Source: Paractinoplanes durhamensis
Lineage (GTDB): Bacteria > Actinomycetota > Actinomycetes > Mycobacteriales > Micromonosporaceae
Length of the DNA: 64,000 nucleotides
NCBI RefSeq assembly: GCF_016862175.1
Contig: NZ_BOML01000070.1
Span: 58,210 to 122,209 of the forward strand
Direction: 5' to 3'
The notes under the pieces are model-generated. The model was given only the letters and a program-made list of their open reading frames with translations. It ran no database searches and was not told the origin of the DNA. The position numbers and the translations under genes were made by a program. This document shows positions 43,109 to 50,697 of the stretch, piece by piece; the stretch's first letter is position 1, and every line of letters begins with the position of its first letter.

Positions 43109-43840
43109 ATGGATCTTGTCGCGGTGGTCACGGGTGCGGCGCGCGGTATCGGGCGCGAGGTGGTGGTCCGGCTGCGCGCCGGGGGATATCGGGTCGTCGC
43201 CGCCGACGTGTCGCCGGGGGTGGCCGACCTGGCCGAGGCCGGGTGGGTGGTGCCGGTCGTCGCCGACGTCACCGCCGGCGATGCGCCGGCCGCGGTGATC
43301 GGCCGGGCGGTCGACGAGTTCGGGCGGCTCGACCTGCTGGTCAACAACGCCGGGCGGTTCCTGCGCCGGCCGATCCTGGACACCGGCGACGACGACTTCG
43401 ACCTGCTGTTCGGCATCAACGTGCGGTCGGCGTTCCGGTTCACCCGGGCGGCGCTGCCGCACCTCATCGCCGGCCACGGTTGCATCGTCAACACCGCGTC
43501 GATCTCCGGGCTCGTCGGGGTGACCAACCAGAGTGTGTACGCGATGACCAAGGGCGCGATCGTCCAGCTGACCCGGCAGTTGGCGATCGAGTGCGCACCC
43601 CTCGGCGTACGCGTCAATGCCGTCGCCCCCGGCGCCGTGGACACCGGATTCATGGACGAGGCCCGCGCGGCCGACCCGGACCCGGCGGCCAGTCTGGCGG
43701 TGACGCTGGGCAACCATCCGATCGGGCGGATGTCGACGCCGGCCGAGGTGGCGCGCGCGATCGTCTTCCTGGCCGCACCGGAGTCGGCCGGCATCACCGG
43801 TACGATCTTGAGCGTGGACGGTGGCTATGTCGCCCGCTGA
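43109..43840 (+). CDS. Short-chain dehydrogenase/reductase under the 17-bp operator
   Basis: The 243-residue SDR starts DLVAVVTGAARGIGREVVV and has LLVNNAGRFL, NTASISGLVGVTNQSVYAMTK (Ser..Tyr..Lys), VRVNAVAPGAVDTGFM and GTILSVDGGYVAR. It is about 12 kb from the second SDR with the same operator (55513). The ATG at 43109 is only 9 bp after the operator, so the transcript is nearly leaderless. It overlaps the metallo-hydrolase gene by 14 bp. A dehydrogenation step on the unknown island substrate is inferred from shared regulation. Confidence 0.84.
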   Translation: MDLVAVVTGAARGIGREVVVRLRAGGYRVVAADVSPGVADLAEAGWVVPVVADVTAGDAPAAVIGRAVDEFGRLDLLVNNAGRFLRRPILDTGDDDFDLLFGINVRSAFRFTRAALPHLIAGHGCIVNTASISGLVGVTNQSVYAMTKGAIVQLTRQLAIECAPLGVRVNAVAPGAVDTGFMDEARAADPDPAASLAVTLGNHPIGRMSTPAEVARAIVFLAAPESAGITGTILSVDGGYVAR

Positions 43841-44603
43841 CTATCAGGTGACGATCGTCAAGTACGGCACCCGGCAGACGGTGCGCAGCGACGTCTACCT
43901 CAACTACCACCTGTACGGCGAGCCGGACGCCCCGATCGGCATGGACTACTTCTTCTGGGTCGTCCGCAACGCCGACCGCACGATCGTCGTGGACACCGGC
44001 TTCTCGGCGGCCGGCGGCGCCCGCCGCCAGCGCACCACCCTGATCGACCCGGCCGCCGCGTTCGAGGCGCTGGGCGTGACCGACCCGACGATCGTCGTCA
44101 CCCACGCCCACTACGACCACATCGGCAACCTCGACCTGTTCCCGTCCGCGCCCGTGGTCATCGCGGCCGCCGAGTACGACTTCTGGACCGGCCCGCACGC
44201 GCATCGGGTGCTGCTGCACCACTCGGTGGAGGACGACGAGATCGACCACCTGCGGCAGCGCCGGTTGCAGACCTTCACCGGCGAGTTCGATCTGGCGCCC
44301 GGCGTGCGGGTGATCCAGCTGGGCGGGCACACGCCGGGCCAGAGCGTGGTGCTGGTCGACACGGCGGCCGGCCCGGTGCTGCTGGCCTCGGACGCGGTGC
44401 ACTACTACGAGGAGTACGAGCGGAGCATGCCGTTCAGCCAGGTGTCCGCCCTGGTCGACATGTACGAGGGGTTCGAGCGCATCCGCTCGATGGTCGCGTC
44501 CGGCGAGGTGCGGCACCTGGTGTCCGGCCACGACCCGGACACCCTGGCCCGCTTCACCCCGGTCACCGGCCCGCTGGCCGGCCTGGCCGCCACCATCGGC
44601 TGA
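43827..44603 (+). CDS. Metallo-beta-lactamase-fold hydrolase (lactonase-like)
   Basis: The 258-residue protein has VVDTGFSAAGG, the zinc motif THAHYDHIGN (HxHxDH), LGGHTPGQSVVLVDT, LASDAVHYYEE and LVSGHDPDTLARF, the set found in AHL-lactonase-like and gamma-lactonase-like members. Lactone hydrolysis is a possible function and would fit a pathway with a Baeyer-Villiger enzyme, but it is inference. ATG 43827 overlaps the end of the SDR gene by 14 bp, so the two are co-translated. GTG 43821 is an alternative start. Confidence 0.82.
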   Translation: MSPADYQVTIVKYGTRQTVRSDVYLNYHLYGEPDAPIGMDYFFWVVRNADRTIVVDTGFSAAGGARRQRTTLIDPAAAFEALGVTDPTIVVTHAHYDHIGNLDLFPSAPVVIAAAEYDFWTGPHAHRVLLHHSVEDDEIDHLRQRRLQTFTGEFDLAPGVRVIQLGGHTPGQSVVLVDTAAGPVLLASDAVHYYEEYERSMPFSQVSALVDMYEGFERIRSMVASGEVRHLVSGHDPDTLARFTPVTGPLAGLAATIG

Positions 44604-44629
44604 CCCGTCGGCGTGGGTATGGTCGGGTG

Positions 44630-45133
44630 ATGCCCGAGCTGGTGCGGCTGCACGCCGATCATGCCCCGGCGGTCCTGGCCTTCGAGACGGCGAACCGCGC
44701 CTACTTCGCCGCCTCGATCTCCGACCGCGGCGACGACTTCTTCACCGAGTTCACCGAACGCCACGCGGCGCTGCTGGCCGAACAGGAGGCCGGCACCTGC
44801 GCCTTCCACGTGCTGGTCACCGAGGACGGCACGGTGCTGGGCCGTTTCAACCTGATCGACATCGAGAACCAGACCGCAGTACTCGGCTACCGGGTAGCCC
44901 AGCAGGCCGCCGGCCGAGGCCTGGCAACCGCCACGGTTCTCGAACTGTGCCGCTTGGCCCCGGTCCAGTACGGACTGCACACGCTGCGAGCCGCCTCCGC
45001 CACCCAGAACGTCGCGTCCCAGAAGGTGCTGACCAAGGCCGGCTTCGTCCCGACCGGCCCGGCCGACCCGGCCCAACTCGGCGGCAAGCCAGGCAGTTGG
45101 TACCAGCGCGACCTTCGCCGTCCGCCCACATAG
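44630..45133 (+). CDS. GNAT-family N-acetyltransferase (RimJ-like)
   Basis: The 167-residue protein has the acetyl-CoA loop YRVAQQAAGRGLATATVLEL (Q.xxGxGxA) and NVASQKVLTKAGFVPTGPA, typical of RimJ/RimL-type members that acetylate protein N-termini or small amines. ATG 44630 is preferred to GTG 44627. It lies 26 bp after the hydrolase gene and may be only loosely linked to it. Confidence 0.82.
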   Translation: MPELVRLHADHAPAVLAFETANRAYFAASISDRGDDFFTEFTERHAALLAEQEAGTCAFHVLVTEDGTVLGRFNLIDIENQTAVLGYRVAQQAAGRGLATATVLELCRLAPVQYGLHTLRAASATQNVASQKVLTKAGFVPTGPADPAQLGGKPGSWYQRDLRRPPT

Positions 45134-45385
45134 CGGCGCGGAGAAGCCGACGCCGACGAGCGCCCGCACCCACCGACGCCGACGAACAGGCCACGCTCAA
45201 GTCCAAATCGGTAGCGCAGACCGAATCCCTCGCCCGTCGCCGCCCCGTCGCCGCCTGTCGCCGCAGCCGGCCCTGCCGGGCGGCCGCCGAACACCTCCGG
45301 CGCCGGCCCACGAAGCCCGCCCGCCGCGCGTGATGCAGATGCGCGCGACCCAGATATGGCGCCTGCACTCGACCCGGCCGCGGCC

Positions 45386-46414
45386 TTAGGGCTGGCCCGC
45401 GCCCCCCGGTGCAGGCAGCTTGGTCTGGCTGCGCTTGGTTCGGCAGCGGCTGGTGCGGCCGCGCTTGGTCTGGCCGCGCTTGGTCTGGCCGCGCTTGGTC
45501 CGGATGGGCTTGGTCTGGCTGCGCTTGGTTCGGCAGCGGCTGGTGCGGCCGCGCTTGGTCTGGCCGCGCCTGGTCCGGATGGGCTTGGTCCGGATGGGCT
45601 TGGTCTGGCCGCGCTTGGTGCGGCAGCGGCGGGTGCGGCCGCGTTTGTTCTGGTCGCGCTTGGTCCGGACGGGCTTGGTTCGGGCGCGCGTGGTCTGGCA
45701 GTGGCGAGTGCGCGCGCCTGATTGGACCGCGCTTGGTCTGGTCGCGCTCGGTCCGGACAGGCTTGGTTCGGGCGCGTTTGGTCTGGCCGCGCTTGGTCCG
45801 GATGGGCTTGGTTCGGCCGTGCCTGAACCGGATGGGCTTGGTTCGGGTGCGCCTGTTCGGAACGGGATCGGTCGGGCCGCGGCTGGTCTGGCTGCGCGTG
45901 GTCTGGCTGTGCCTGGTCTGGCCGGACTTGGTCCGGGCACGGCTGGACCGGAGGGTGGGCGGCGATTCTGATTCCGGTTGGTTGTTTCGCTGGGTCGTGC
46001 TGCCCTGTGGGAGTCGGGGGCTGCCTGCACCTTTGCTCTGGCCGGGGCGGGGGCGATGCCGGCGGGCTGCTTGGAGGGGGCAGCGTCCGTGGTGGACGGT
46101 TGGGCGGAGTGGGTGCCTGCCCTGGGCGGTTGGGTGGAGTGGGTGCCTGCCCTGGGCGGTTGGGTGGTGCGGGTCGGTGGGCGGGTCTGGTTCAGGCCGT
46201 TTCGGCTTTCGTCGATCACCGGGGCCCGACTCGGATCGCGCGAACCGGCTTCCACCCGCCACTGCCTCTGCTCGTGTCGATGGGCCTTGCCCCAATCGCG
46301 GTGGCGTTGATGCTCGCGGCGGAACTCCTCGGCTATCGGAGAATAGTTTCTCGACGCGGTCGGGTCACGCATCGCCGCGATTTCCGATCGTGAGAACAAT
46401 GACGTCTGCCGCAT
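45386..46414 (-). CDS. Hypothetical protein with a long Arg/Lys/Gln/Thr pentapeptide-repeat tail
   Basis: The frame gives 342 residues from ATG 46414 (361 from 46471). The first ~80 residues look like an ordinary, charged helical protein (RSEIAAMRDPTASRNYSPIAEEFRR...), with high-GC third positions. Then come a Pro/Thr/Arg linker with a repeated TQPPRAGTHS, and from ~180 to the end a basic repeat near K/R-x-x-Q/R-T (RTKRGQTK, RTSRCRTKRSQTK). The repeat is a 15-bp DNA unit, so all six frames stay open there and the frame is fixed only by the N-terminal part. No family is recognised. The tail would be very basic and disordered, perhaps nucleic-acid binding. Start codon uncertain: no clear ribosome site. 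Confidence 0.55.
   Translation of the reverse strand: MRQTSLFSRSEIAAMRDPTASRNYSPIAEEFRREHQRHRDWGKAHRHEQRQWRVEAGSRDPSRAPVIDESRNGLNQTRPPTRTTQPPRAGTHSTQPPRAGTHSAQPSTTDAAPSKQPAGIAPAPARAKVQAAPDSHRAARPSETTNRNQNRRPPSGPAVPGPSPARPGTARPRAARPAAARPIPFRTGAPEPSPSGSGTAEPSPSGPSAARPNAPEPSLSGPSATRPSAVQSGARTRHCQTTRARTKPVRTKRDQNKRGRTRRCRTKRGQTKPIRTKPIRTRRGQTKRGRTSRCRTKRSQTKPIRTKRGQTKRGQTKRGRTSRCRTKRSQTKLPAPGGAGQP
45420..45960. repeat. ~36 tandem copies of a degenerate 15-bp unit
   Basis: The unit is CTTGGTCTGGCCGCG with variants (for example CTTGGTCCGGATGGG, CTTGGTTCGGCAGCG, GCTGGTGCGGCCGCG). A higher-order ~105-bp block (several consecutive units) is repeated near 45420 and 45523. Because the unit is 15 bp, length changes keep frame. 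A separate 30-bp unit (GGTTGGGTGGAGTGGGTGCC...) occurs two and a half times at 46098-46175. Confidence 0.85.
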
Positions 46415-46799
46415 GCGAATATTATCTCGCCAAACCGCTCGGAAATCTGCCCCCGGATTTTCGTAGATCATGCCAAAATTGGCTCAAGGTGGAGGTGTCG
46501 GCCAGGCAACTTTTGTAGCGGCTCGCGCTTCTGGATTTCTTCGCATCAAGGCTATGGCGTTCGGAAATCTTTTAAGAATATTGTTAATTACGGCGGCGCG
46601 GAGTGGGTCAGGGGCGATGTTCTCCGTGGTTTCTGCCGCGATTGCCGGCTGCGCCGACGTCCATCACGCACACGCACACGCACACCCGCGGCCGGGGGCG
46701 TGGGCGGGGACGGGGACGGGGACGGGTCGAGGCTGAGTTCCTTGTGCAGATCATTGCCGGATGCGTGGCTGGGGAGTCTCTGGGCTGCGGGCTGCGGGT
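46415..46799. other. 385-bp intergenic stretch with AT-rich patch and short tandem repeats
   Basis: The stretch 46420-46600 is much richer in A+T than its surroundings, with TTTTAAGAATATTGTTAATTA at 46567-46587, and may hold the promoter of the repeat-tail gene. At 46667-46686 there are CACACG-type hexamers and at 46704-46727 four GGGGAC-type hexamers; the latter resemble simple slippage repeats. I see no supportable gene. Confidence 0.55.
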
Positions 46800-47540
46800 C
46801 TACCGTCGGTCCATCTCTTCGAGGAGGATCGGGGCGGAGGCGGTTACCGCGTGGATGCCCAGCACTGAGGCTATCTCCATTACCTCCAGGATTTCGCGGG
46901 CGGTTGCGCCGTATTCTATGGCGTTTTCGATGTGCAGTTTCAGGCCCTTTGTGTACAGGTGGGTCGCGGCCGTGTCGAAGGCTATGTAGACGAATTCCTT
47001 GATTTTTGGTTCCAGGGTGCCGGTGCGCCATGGCACGGACGAGAATTCGGTGTATGCGGCGAACAGCTCCGGATCCAGTTCCAGGATCTCGTCCCAGAAC
47101 GGGTGCCAATAGCCGCGCGTACTCTCGAACTCGGTCTTGATTTTCTCCTGCTCCGGAGTCAGCGGAGTGGGGGCGGTTCGCAGGCCTTTTTCCTCCAGGA
47201 CCTCCACCAGGATCGGCACGCCTAGGTTCATGGCGTGGATGCCCAGGGTGGCGGTCAGCTCCAGGACCTCCATGATCTCCTGTGGAGTTACGCCCAATTT
47301 CAGGGCGGCCTGGATGTGCTGGCGGACTCCGGGCAGGTACATGTGGGTGGCATTCGCGTCTATCGCTATGTAGATGAGTTCTTTGACCTTTGGGTCCAGC
47401 ACGCCGTGGCGCCATGGCACGGCGGAGAAATTCAGGTAGGCCAGGAGGAAATCGGGATCCAACTGGAGTACGGCGTCCCACGTGGCGCTCCAGGTACCCC
47501 GTACCCGGATGAACTCGTCTTTGATCTCTTCCGGGGTCAT
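46800..47540 (-). CDS. Double-domain carboxymuconolactone-decarboxylase (AhpD-fold) protein
   Basis: The 246-residue protein is an internal duplication: residues ~5-115 and ~128-240 share the pattern F.R.RG.W...WD..L.LDP, then VPWR.G.L.PK.KE..YIA.D..ATH, H...A...G....EI.EV.E....LGIHA. Neither half has the CxxC of AhpD peroxidases, so a redox role is unlikely; a decarboxylase, lactonase or structural role remains open. Third codon positions are visibly less GC-rich than in its neighbours. ATG 47540 overlaps the reductase stop (ATGA); it is the last gene of the IclR-headed operon. Confidence 0.8.
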   Translation of the reverse strand: MTPEEIKDEFIRVRGTWSATWDAVLQLDPDFLLAYLNFSAVPWRHGVLDPKVKELIYIAIDANATHMYLPGVRQHIQAALKLGVTPQEIMEVLELTATLGIHAMNLGVPILVEVLEEKGLRTAPTPLTPEQEKIKTEFESTRGYWHPFWDEILELDPELFAAYTEFSSVPWRTGTLEPKIKEFVYIAFDTAATHLYTKGLKLHIENAIEYGATAREILEVMEIASVLGIHAVTASAPILLEEMDRR

Positions 47541-48502
47541 CGTGGTGCCTTTCGCAGCCAGTTCACTATTTCGGTGTGGTCGGCGGTGGGAGCCAAGGCG
47601 GTGGCGGCCAGGGACCACAGATCGGCGGCCGCCTGGCCCAGGGGATCGGGGGTGCCTACCTCGGCGGCCAGGTCGACGGCTATCCGCATGTCCTTGAGCA
47701 TCAGGCGTAGGCCGAAGCCCGAGTCGAAGGTGCCGGGCAGCACGAAGTTGGGCCATTTGTTCTCGGTGGAGCCGCTGCGGCCGCTGGAACCGTTGAAGAT
47801 CGCCAGCATGACCTCGGGGTCGAGGCCGAAACGCTCGCCGGCCAGCATCGCCTCGCTCGTGACCAGCAGGTGGGTGGCGGACATCAGGTTGTTCAGAGCT
47901 TTGACGGCGTGGCCGCTGCCGACCGTGCCGGCCCGGGTCGTCGTGCCGAGGATCGACAGGACCGGTTCGACGCGGTCGAGGTCGGCCGAGTCGCCGCCGG
48001 TCATGATCGTCAGCTTTCCGGTGCGAGCCCGGGCGACGCCGCCGGAGACCGGCGCGTCGACAAGCGTGAGGCCGCGCGCTTTCAGGGCGGCCGCGAGCGC
48101 CCGCGTGCGAAGCGGCTCCGACGAGCTCATGTCGACGACGATCGCGCCGGTTCGGTCGCGGACCCCAGCCTCGTGGATGGCGCCGGCGTTCGCCTCCGCA
48201 GCGTCGCGGGGGGAGGCGTGCGCGGCGTCGCGGATGGCTGCGGGCGCAGCGTTGCTGGTGACTGCCGCCATGATCTCTTCGGCTGTTGCCTCGACTATGT
48301 CGGAGTTCGGGAGCATCAGGATGATGACGTCGGCGTCGCGGATCGCCTCGGGGATGCTGGTGGTGGCGATGCCGCCGGCTTCGGTCAATGCCCGGCGGGG
48401 CGGCTCGGCTACGTCGAAGCCCTGCACCCGGTGGCCGGCCTCGATCAAGCGTGCCGACATCGGGCCGCCCATGTTGCCGAGGCCGATGAAGGCGACCGTC
48501 AT
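47537..48502 (-). CDS. Hydroxyisobutyrate-dehydrogenase-family reductase (copy 1)
   Basis: The 321-residue protein starts VAFIGLGNMGGPMSARL (NADP fold), has DAPVSGGVARARTGKLTIM (substrate motif) and GSGHAVKALNNLMSATHL with the catalytic Lys. This family reduces short hydroxy acids or semialdehydes such as tartronate semialdehyde or 3-hydroxyisobutyrate. An insertion rich in Ala (RDAAHASPRDAAEANAG) at ~105-125 is unusual. ATG 48502 overlaps the cupin gene stop. It shares the operon with a second paralogue at 48852. Confidence 0.84.
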   Translation of the reverse strand: MTVAFIGLGNMGGPMSARLIEAGHRVQGFDVAEPPRRALTEAGGIATTSIPEAIRDADVIILMLPNSDIVEATAEEIMAAVTSNAAPAAIRDAAHASPRDAAEANAGAIHEAGVRDRTGAIVVDMSSSEPLRTRALAAALKARGLTLVDAPVSGGVARARTGKLTIMTGGDSADLDRVEPVLSILGTTTRAGTVGSGHAVKALNNLMSATHLLVTSEAMLAGERFGLDPEVMLAIFNGSSGRSGSTENKWPNFVLPGTFDSGFGLRLMLKDMRIAVDLAAEVGTPDPLGQAAADLWSLAATALAPTADHTEIVNWLRKAPR

Positions 48503-48855
48503 TCGGTCACCTCCTCGGCCCAGCGGGTCTTGCCGAGGGAGATGGCGGTGTGCGACATGGTGGAGTCGGCGGTGGCGCCGTGCCAGTGCTTCTCGCCGGG
48601 CGGTACCCACACCGTGTCGCCGGCGGTGATCTCGCGTGGGTCCTGGCCGGCGGTGCAGATCAGGCCGCGGCCGGTCAGCACCTGCAGGATCTGGCCGTAG
48701 TCGTGGGTGTGCCAGAAAGTACGGGCGCCGGGCGTGAAGAACACCGTGGTGATGGTGGTTCCGTCGGTGGCCGGCAGCACGGGGGTGAACCACGCCTCGC
48801 CGGTCACCGTGGACGGCCGCTGCTCGGACGGGCCGTGCCCGCGCGCGATCTTCAT
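48499..48855 (-). CDS. Small single-domain cupin protein
   Basis: The 118-residue cupin has the two metal motifs: FTPGARTFWHTHDYGQILQVLTG (H-x-H, with the third ligand near the end) and ITAGDTVWVPPGEKHWHGA. It is like the small cupins in degradation operons that act as isomerases, dioxygenases or hydrolases. It lies between the two reductases with 4-bp overlaps on both sides (48499-48502, 48852-48855). Catalytic role not assignable. Confidence 0.82.
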   Translation of the reverse strand: MKIARGHGPSEQRPSTVTGEAWFTPVLPATDGTTITTVFFTPGARTFWHTHDYGQILQVLTGRGLICTAGQDPREITAGDTVWVPPGEKHWHGATADSTMSHTAISLGKTRWAEEVTE

Positions 48856-49739
48856 GAGTTCTCCTGCAGGCGTACGCCGCCGGAGAGGTCCCCGATGGCG
48901 TCGACGACGGTGTTGCTGATCTCGTCGGCGTAGCCGAGCGCCCGCGCCATGCCGAAGCTGGCCACCGGGCCGGCCGCGTTGAGGCTCGCGACGCCGAGCT
49001 TCGCCGCCAGCGCGACGTAGAGGTTGACGTCCTTGAGCATCAGGCTGTTGGTGAGCCCGCCCTTGAGGTAGTCGCCGTGCACGATCTTCGGGAAGCGGTT
49101 GAGGGTGGCGAAGTTGACGCCGGAGCTCGCGTTGAGCACGGCCAGCAGCACGTCGAGGTCGATCCCGGCCTTGCGGCCCGCCACCATCACCTCGGCGGTG
49201 GCGGCCAGCGCGGTCGCATTGAGGAAGTTGTTGAGCAGCTTCACCGTGTGCCCGGCCCCGCTCGGGCCGCAGTGGAAGATCTGCGCGGCGACCAGGTCGA
49301 GCACCGGCCGGGCCTGGTCGAGCGCGTCGAGGTCGCCGCCGACCATCAGGGTGAGCGCGCCCTTCTCGGCCGCCGCGGCGCCGCCGGAGATGCCGGCGTC
49401 CAGGTAGGACGCCCCGCGCGCGGCGAGCAGCGCGTGCAGCCGGGTTGTCGAGTCGGGGGCGGCGGTGGACAGGTCGACCACGATCTGGCCGGGCCGGGCG
49501 TGTGCGAGCACCCCGTCGTCGCCGAGCACCACCGACTCGACGACGTGGCTGTCGGGCAGGGACAGCAGGACGATGTCGCTGCCGGCGGCCACCTCGCCGA
49601 TCGAGCCGGCCGCCTTCGCCCCGGCGGCGGCGACGTTCTCCGCGGCGAGGTCGTAGCCGAGCACCGGATGGCCGGCCCGCACGATGCAGGCGGACATCCG
49701 GCCGCCCATGTTGCCGAGTCCCGCGAAGCCGATCCTCAT
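48852..49739 (-). CDS. Hydroxyisobutyrate-dehydrogenase-family reductase (copy 2)
   Basis: The 295-residue protein has IGFAGLGNMGGRMSACI, VDLSTAAPDSTTRLHALL, DAGISGGAAAAEKGALTLM and GAGHTVKLLNNFLNATAL (catalytic Lys). It is clearly related to copy 1 but not nearly identical, so the two probably use different semialdehyde or hydroxy-acid substrates or form consecutive steps. The start at 49739 overlaps the DUF6282-like gene stop (ATGA). Confidence 0.85.
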   Translation of the reverse strand: MRIGFAGLGNMGGRMSACIVRAGHPVLGYDLAAENVAAAGAKAAGSIGEVAAGSDIVLLSLPDSHVVESVVLGDDGVLAHARPGQIVVDLSTAAPDSTTRLHALLAARGASYLDAGISGGAAAAEKGALTLMVGGDLDALDQARPVLDLVAAQIFHCGPSGAGHTVKLLNNFLNATALAATAEVMVAGRKAGIDLDVLLAVLNASSGVNFATLNRFPKIVHGDYLKGGLTNSLMLKDVNLYVALAAKLGVASLNAAGPVASFGMARALGYADEISNTVVDAIGDLSGGVRLQENS

Positions 49740-50677
49740 TTCAGGAGGAGCCCTTCGGCGTTGAGGCCGAACAGCTGCCGGATGTCGGGTTCGGGCAGGC
49801 CGGCGTCGAGCAGCCCGCGGGCCGCGCGGCGGTAGAGGGTGACCGGCAGCGGGTTGGTCTTCTGGCCGGAGTCGGACGAGATGATCGTCTGCCCGATGCC
49901 GACCTCCTTGATGAACGTCAGCAGCTCACCGAGATCGCGCCGGCGTTCGGGCCGGCCGAAGTACATGATCGCGCAGTGCTCGATGAACACGCCCTGGCGG
50001 GCCCACGCGACGGCCTGTTCGACCGAGGCGCCGACCACGAAGACCGGGTGGTTAACCACGATTCGGTTTACGCCGGCTTCGCGCGCGGCGCTGATCAGGG
50101 CGGATGACTCGGTTATGCCGAGGTGCCCACACGTCAGCACGGCATCTTCGGCGGCGATCACCGAAAGGATGTCACGCACCGAAGGGAGCACGGCGCCGTC
50201 CTCGTCGAGGATCGTGATGATCTCGTTGGGGCGCAGGTCGACCTCGGGGGTCGGGAAGCCGGTGTCGTGGTTCTCGTGGTGGCTGACGTGCGCGGCCGAG
50301 GAGAGCGTCGGGAACCAGACCATCCGGCCACCCATCCGCAGAGCAAGCTCCACCGCGTACGGGTTGAGGCCGCCGACCGTGCGGTTGAGGGCGATCCCGC
50401 CGTACACCTCGGTGGAAAGCCCTTCGAGACCGGCCGAGCGCAGGGCGAGGATGTCGGTGACCATGCTGTGGTGGTGGGATTTGGCGACGATGGCCCGGAA
50501 GCCGAAGTCGGACGCGTCCCGGGCGGCGTCGAGGATGCTCATCCGCCGCGGGAACGGGCTGGGCCCGGGGTGCTGGTGCAGGTCGACCGCGCCGACCAGC
50601 AGGGCATCGGCCTCCGGGTCGGGAACGAGACGGTCCTCGTCGGCGGACGGGTTGAACGGGTAGTCGACGGTGGTCAC
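49736..50677 (-). CDS. Metal-dependent hydrolase-like protein (DUF6282 type)
   Basis: The 313-residue protein has metal-binding-like motifs of the amidohydrolase/PHP barrel: GAVDLHQHPGPSPFPRRM (HxH, residues ~30-40), VAKSHHHSMVTD, LTCGHLG, VNHPVF and ISSDSGQ near the C-terminus, which is the layout of lactonases and phosphotriesterase-like enzymes. I recall such proteins as DUF6282; the name is unchecked. It probably hydrolyses a lactone or amide of the island substrate. GTG 50677 with GAGGAG 8 bp upstream is preferred. Confidence 0.7.
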   Translation of the reverse strand: MTTVDYPFNPSADEDRLVPDPEADALLVGAVDLHQHPGPSPFPRRMSILDAARDASDFGFRAIVAKSHHHSMVTDILALRSAGLEGLSTEVYGGIALNRTVGGLNPYAVELALRMGGRMVWFPTLSSAAHVSHHENHDTGFPTPEVDLRPNEIITILDEDGAVLPSVRDILSVIAAEDAVLTCGHLGITESSALISAAREAGVNRIVVNHPVFVVGASVEQAVAWARQGVFIEHCAIMYFGRPERRRDLGELLTFIKEVGIGQTIISSDSGQKTNPLPVTLYRRAARGLLDAGLPEPDIRQLFGLNAEGLLLK

Positions 50678-50697
50678 GCTGATCTCCTCAGGGGGTT

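Noticed and set aside
45420..45960. CRISPR array
   Set aside because: Units are contiguous 15-mers without unique spacers and there are no cas genes.
44847..46295. Alternative minus-strand frame through the repeat, giving QARPD repeats
   Set aside because: Its N-terminal part has no ordered protein look, and it reads on antisense to the GNAT gene; the frame from 46414 has better third-position GC and a natural N-terminus.
45409..46518. Plus-strand frames through the 15-bp array (Trp/Ser/Gly- or Leu/Val/Arg-rich)
   Set aside because: The unit length of 15 keeps all frames open; no start context or non-repeat domain supports these.
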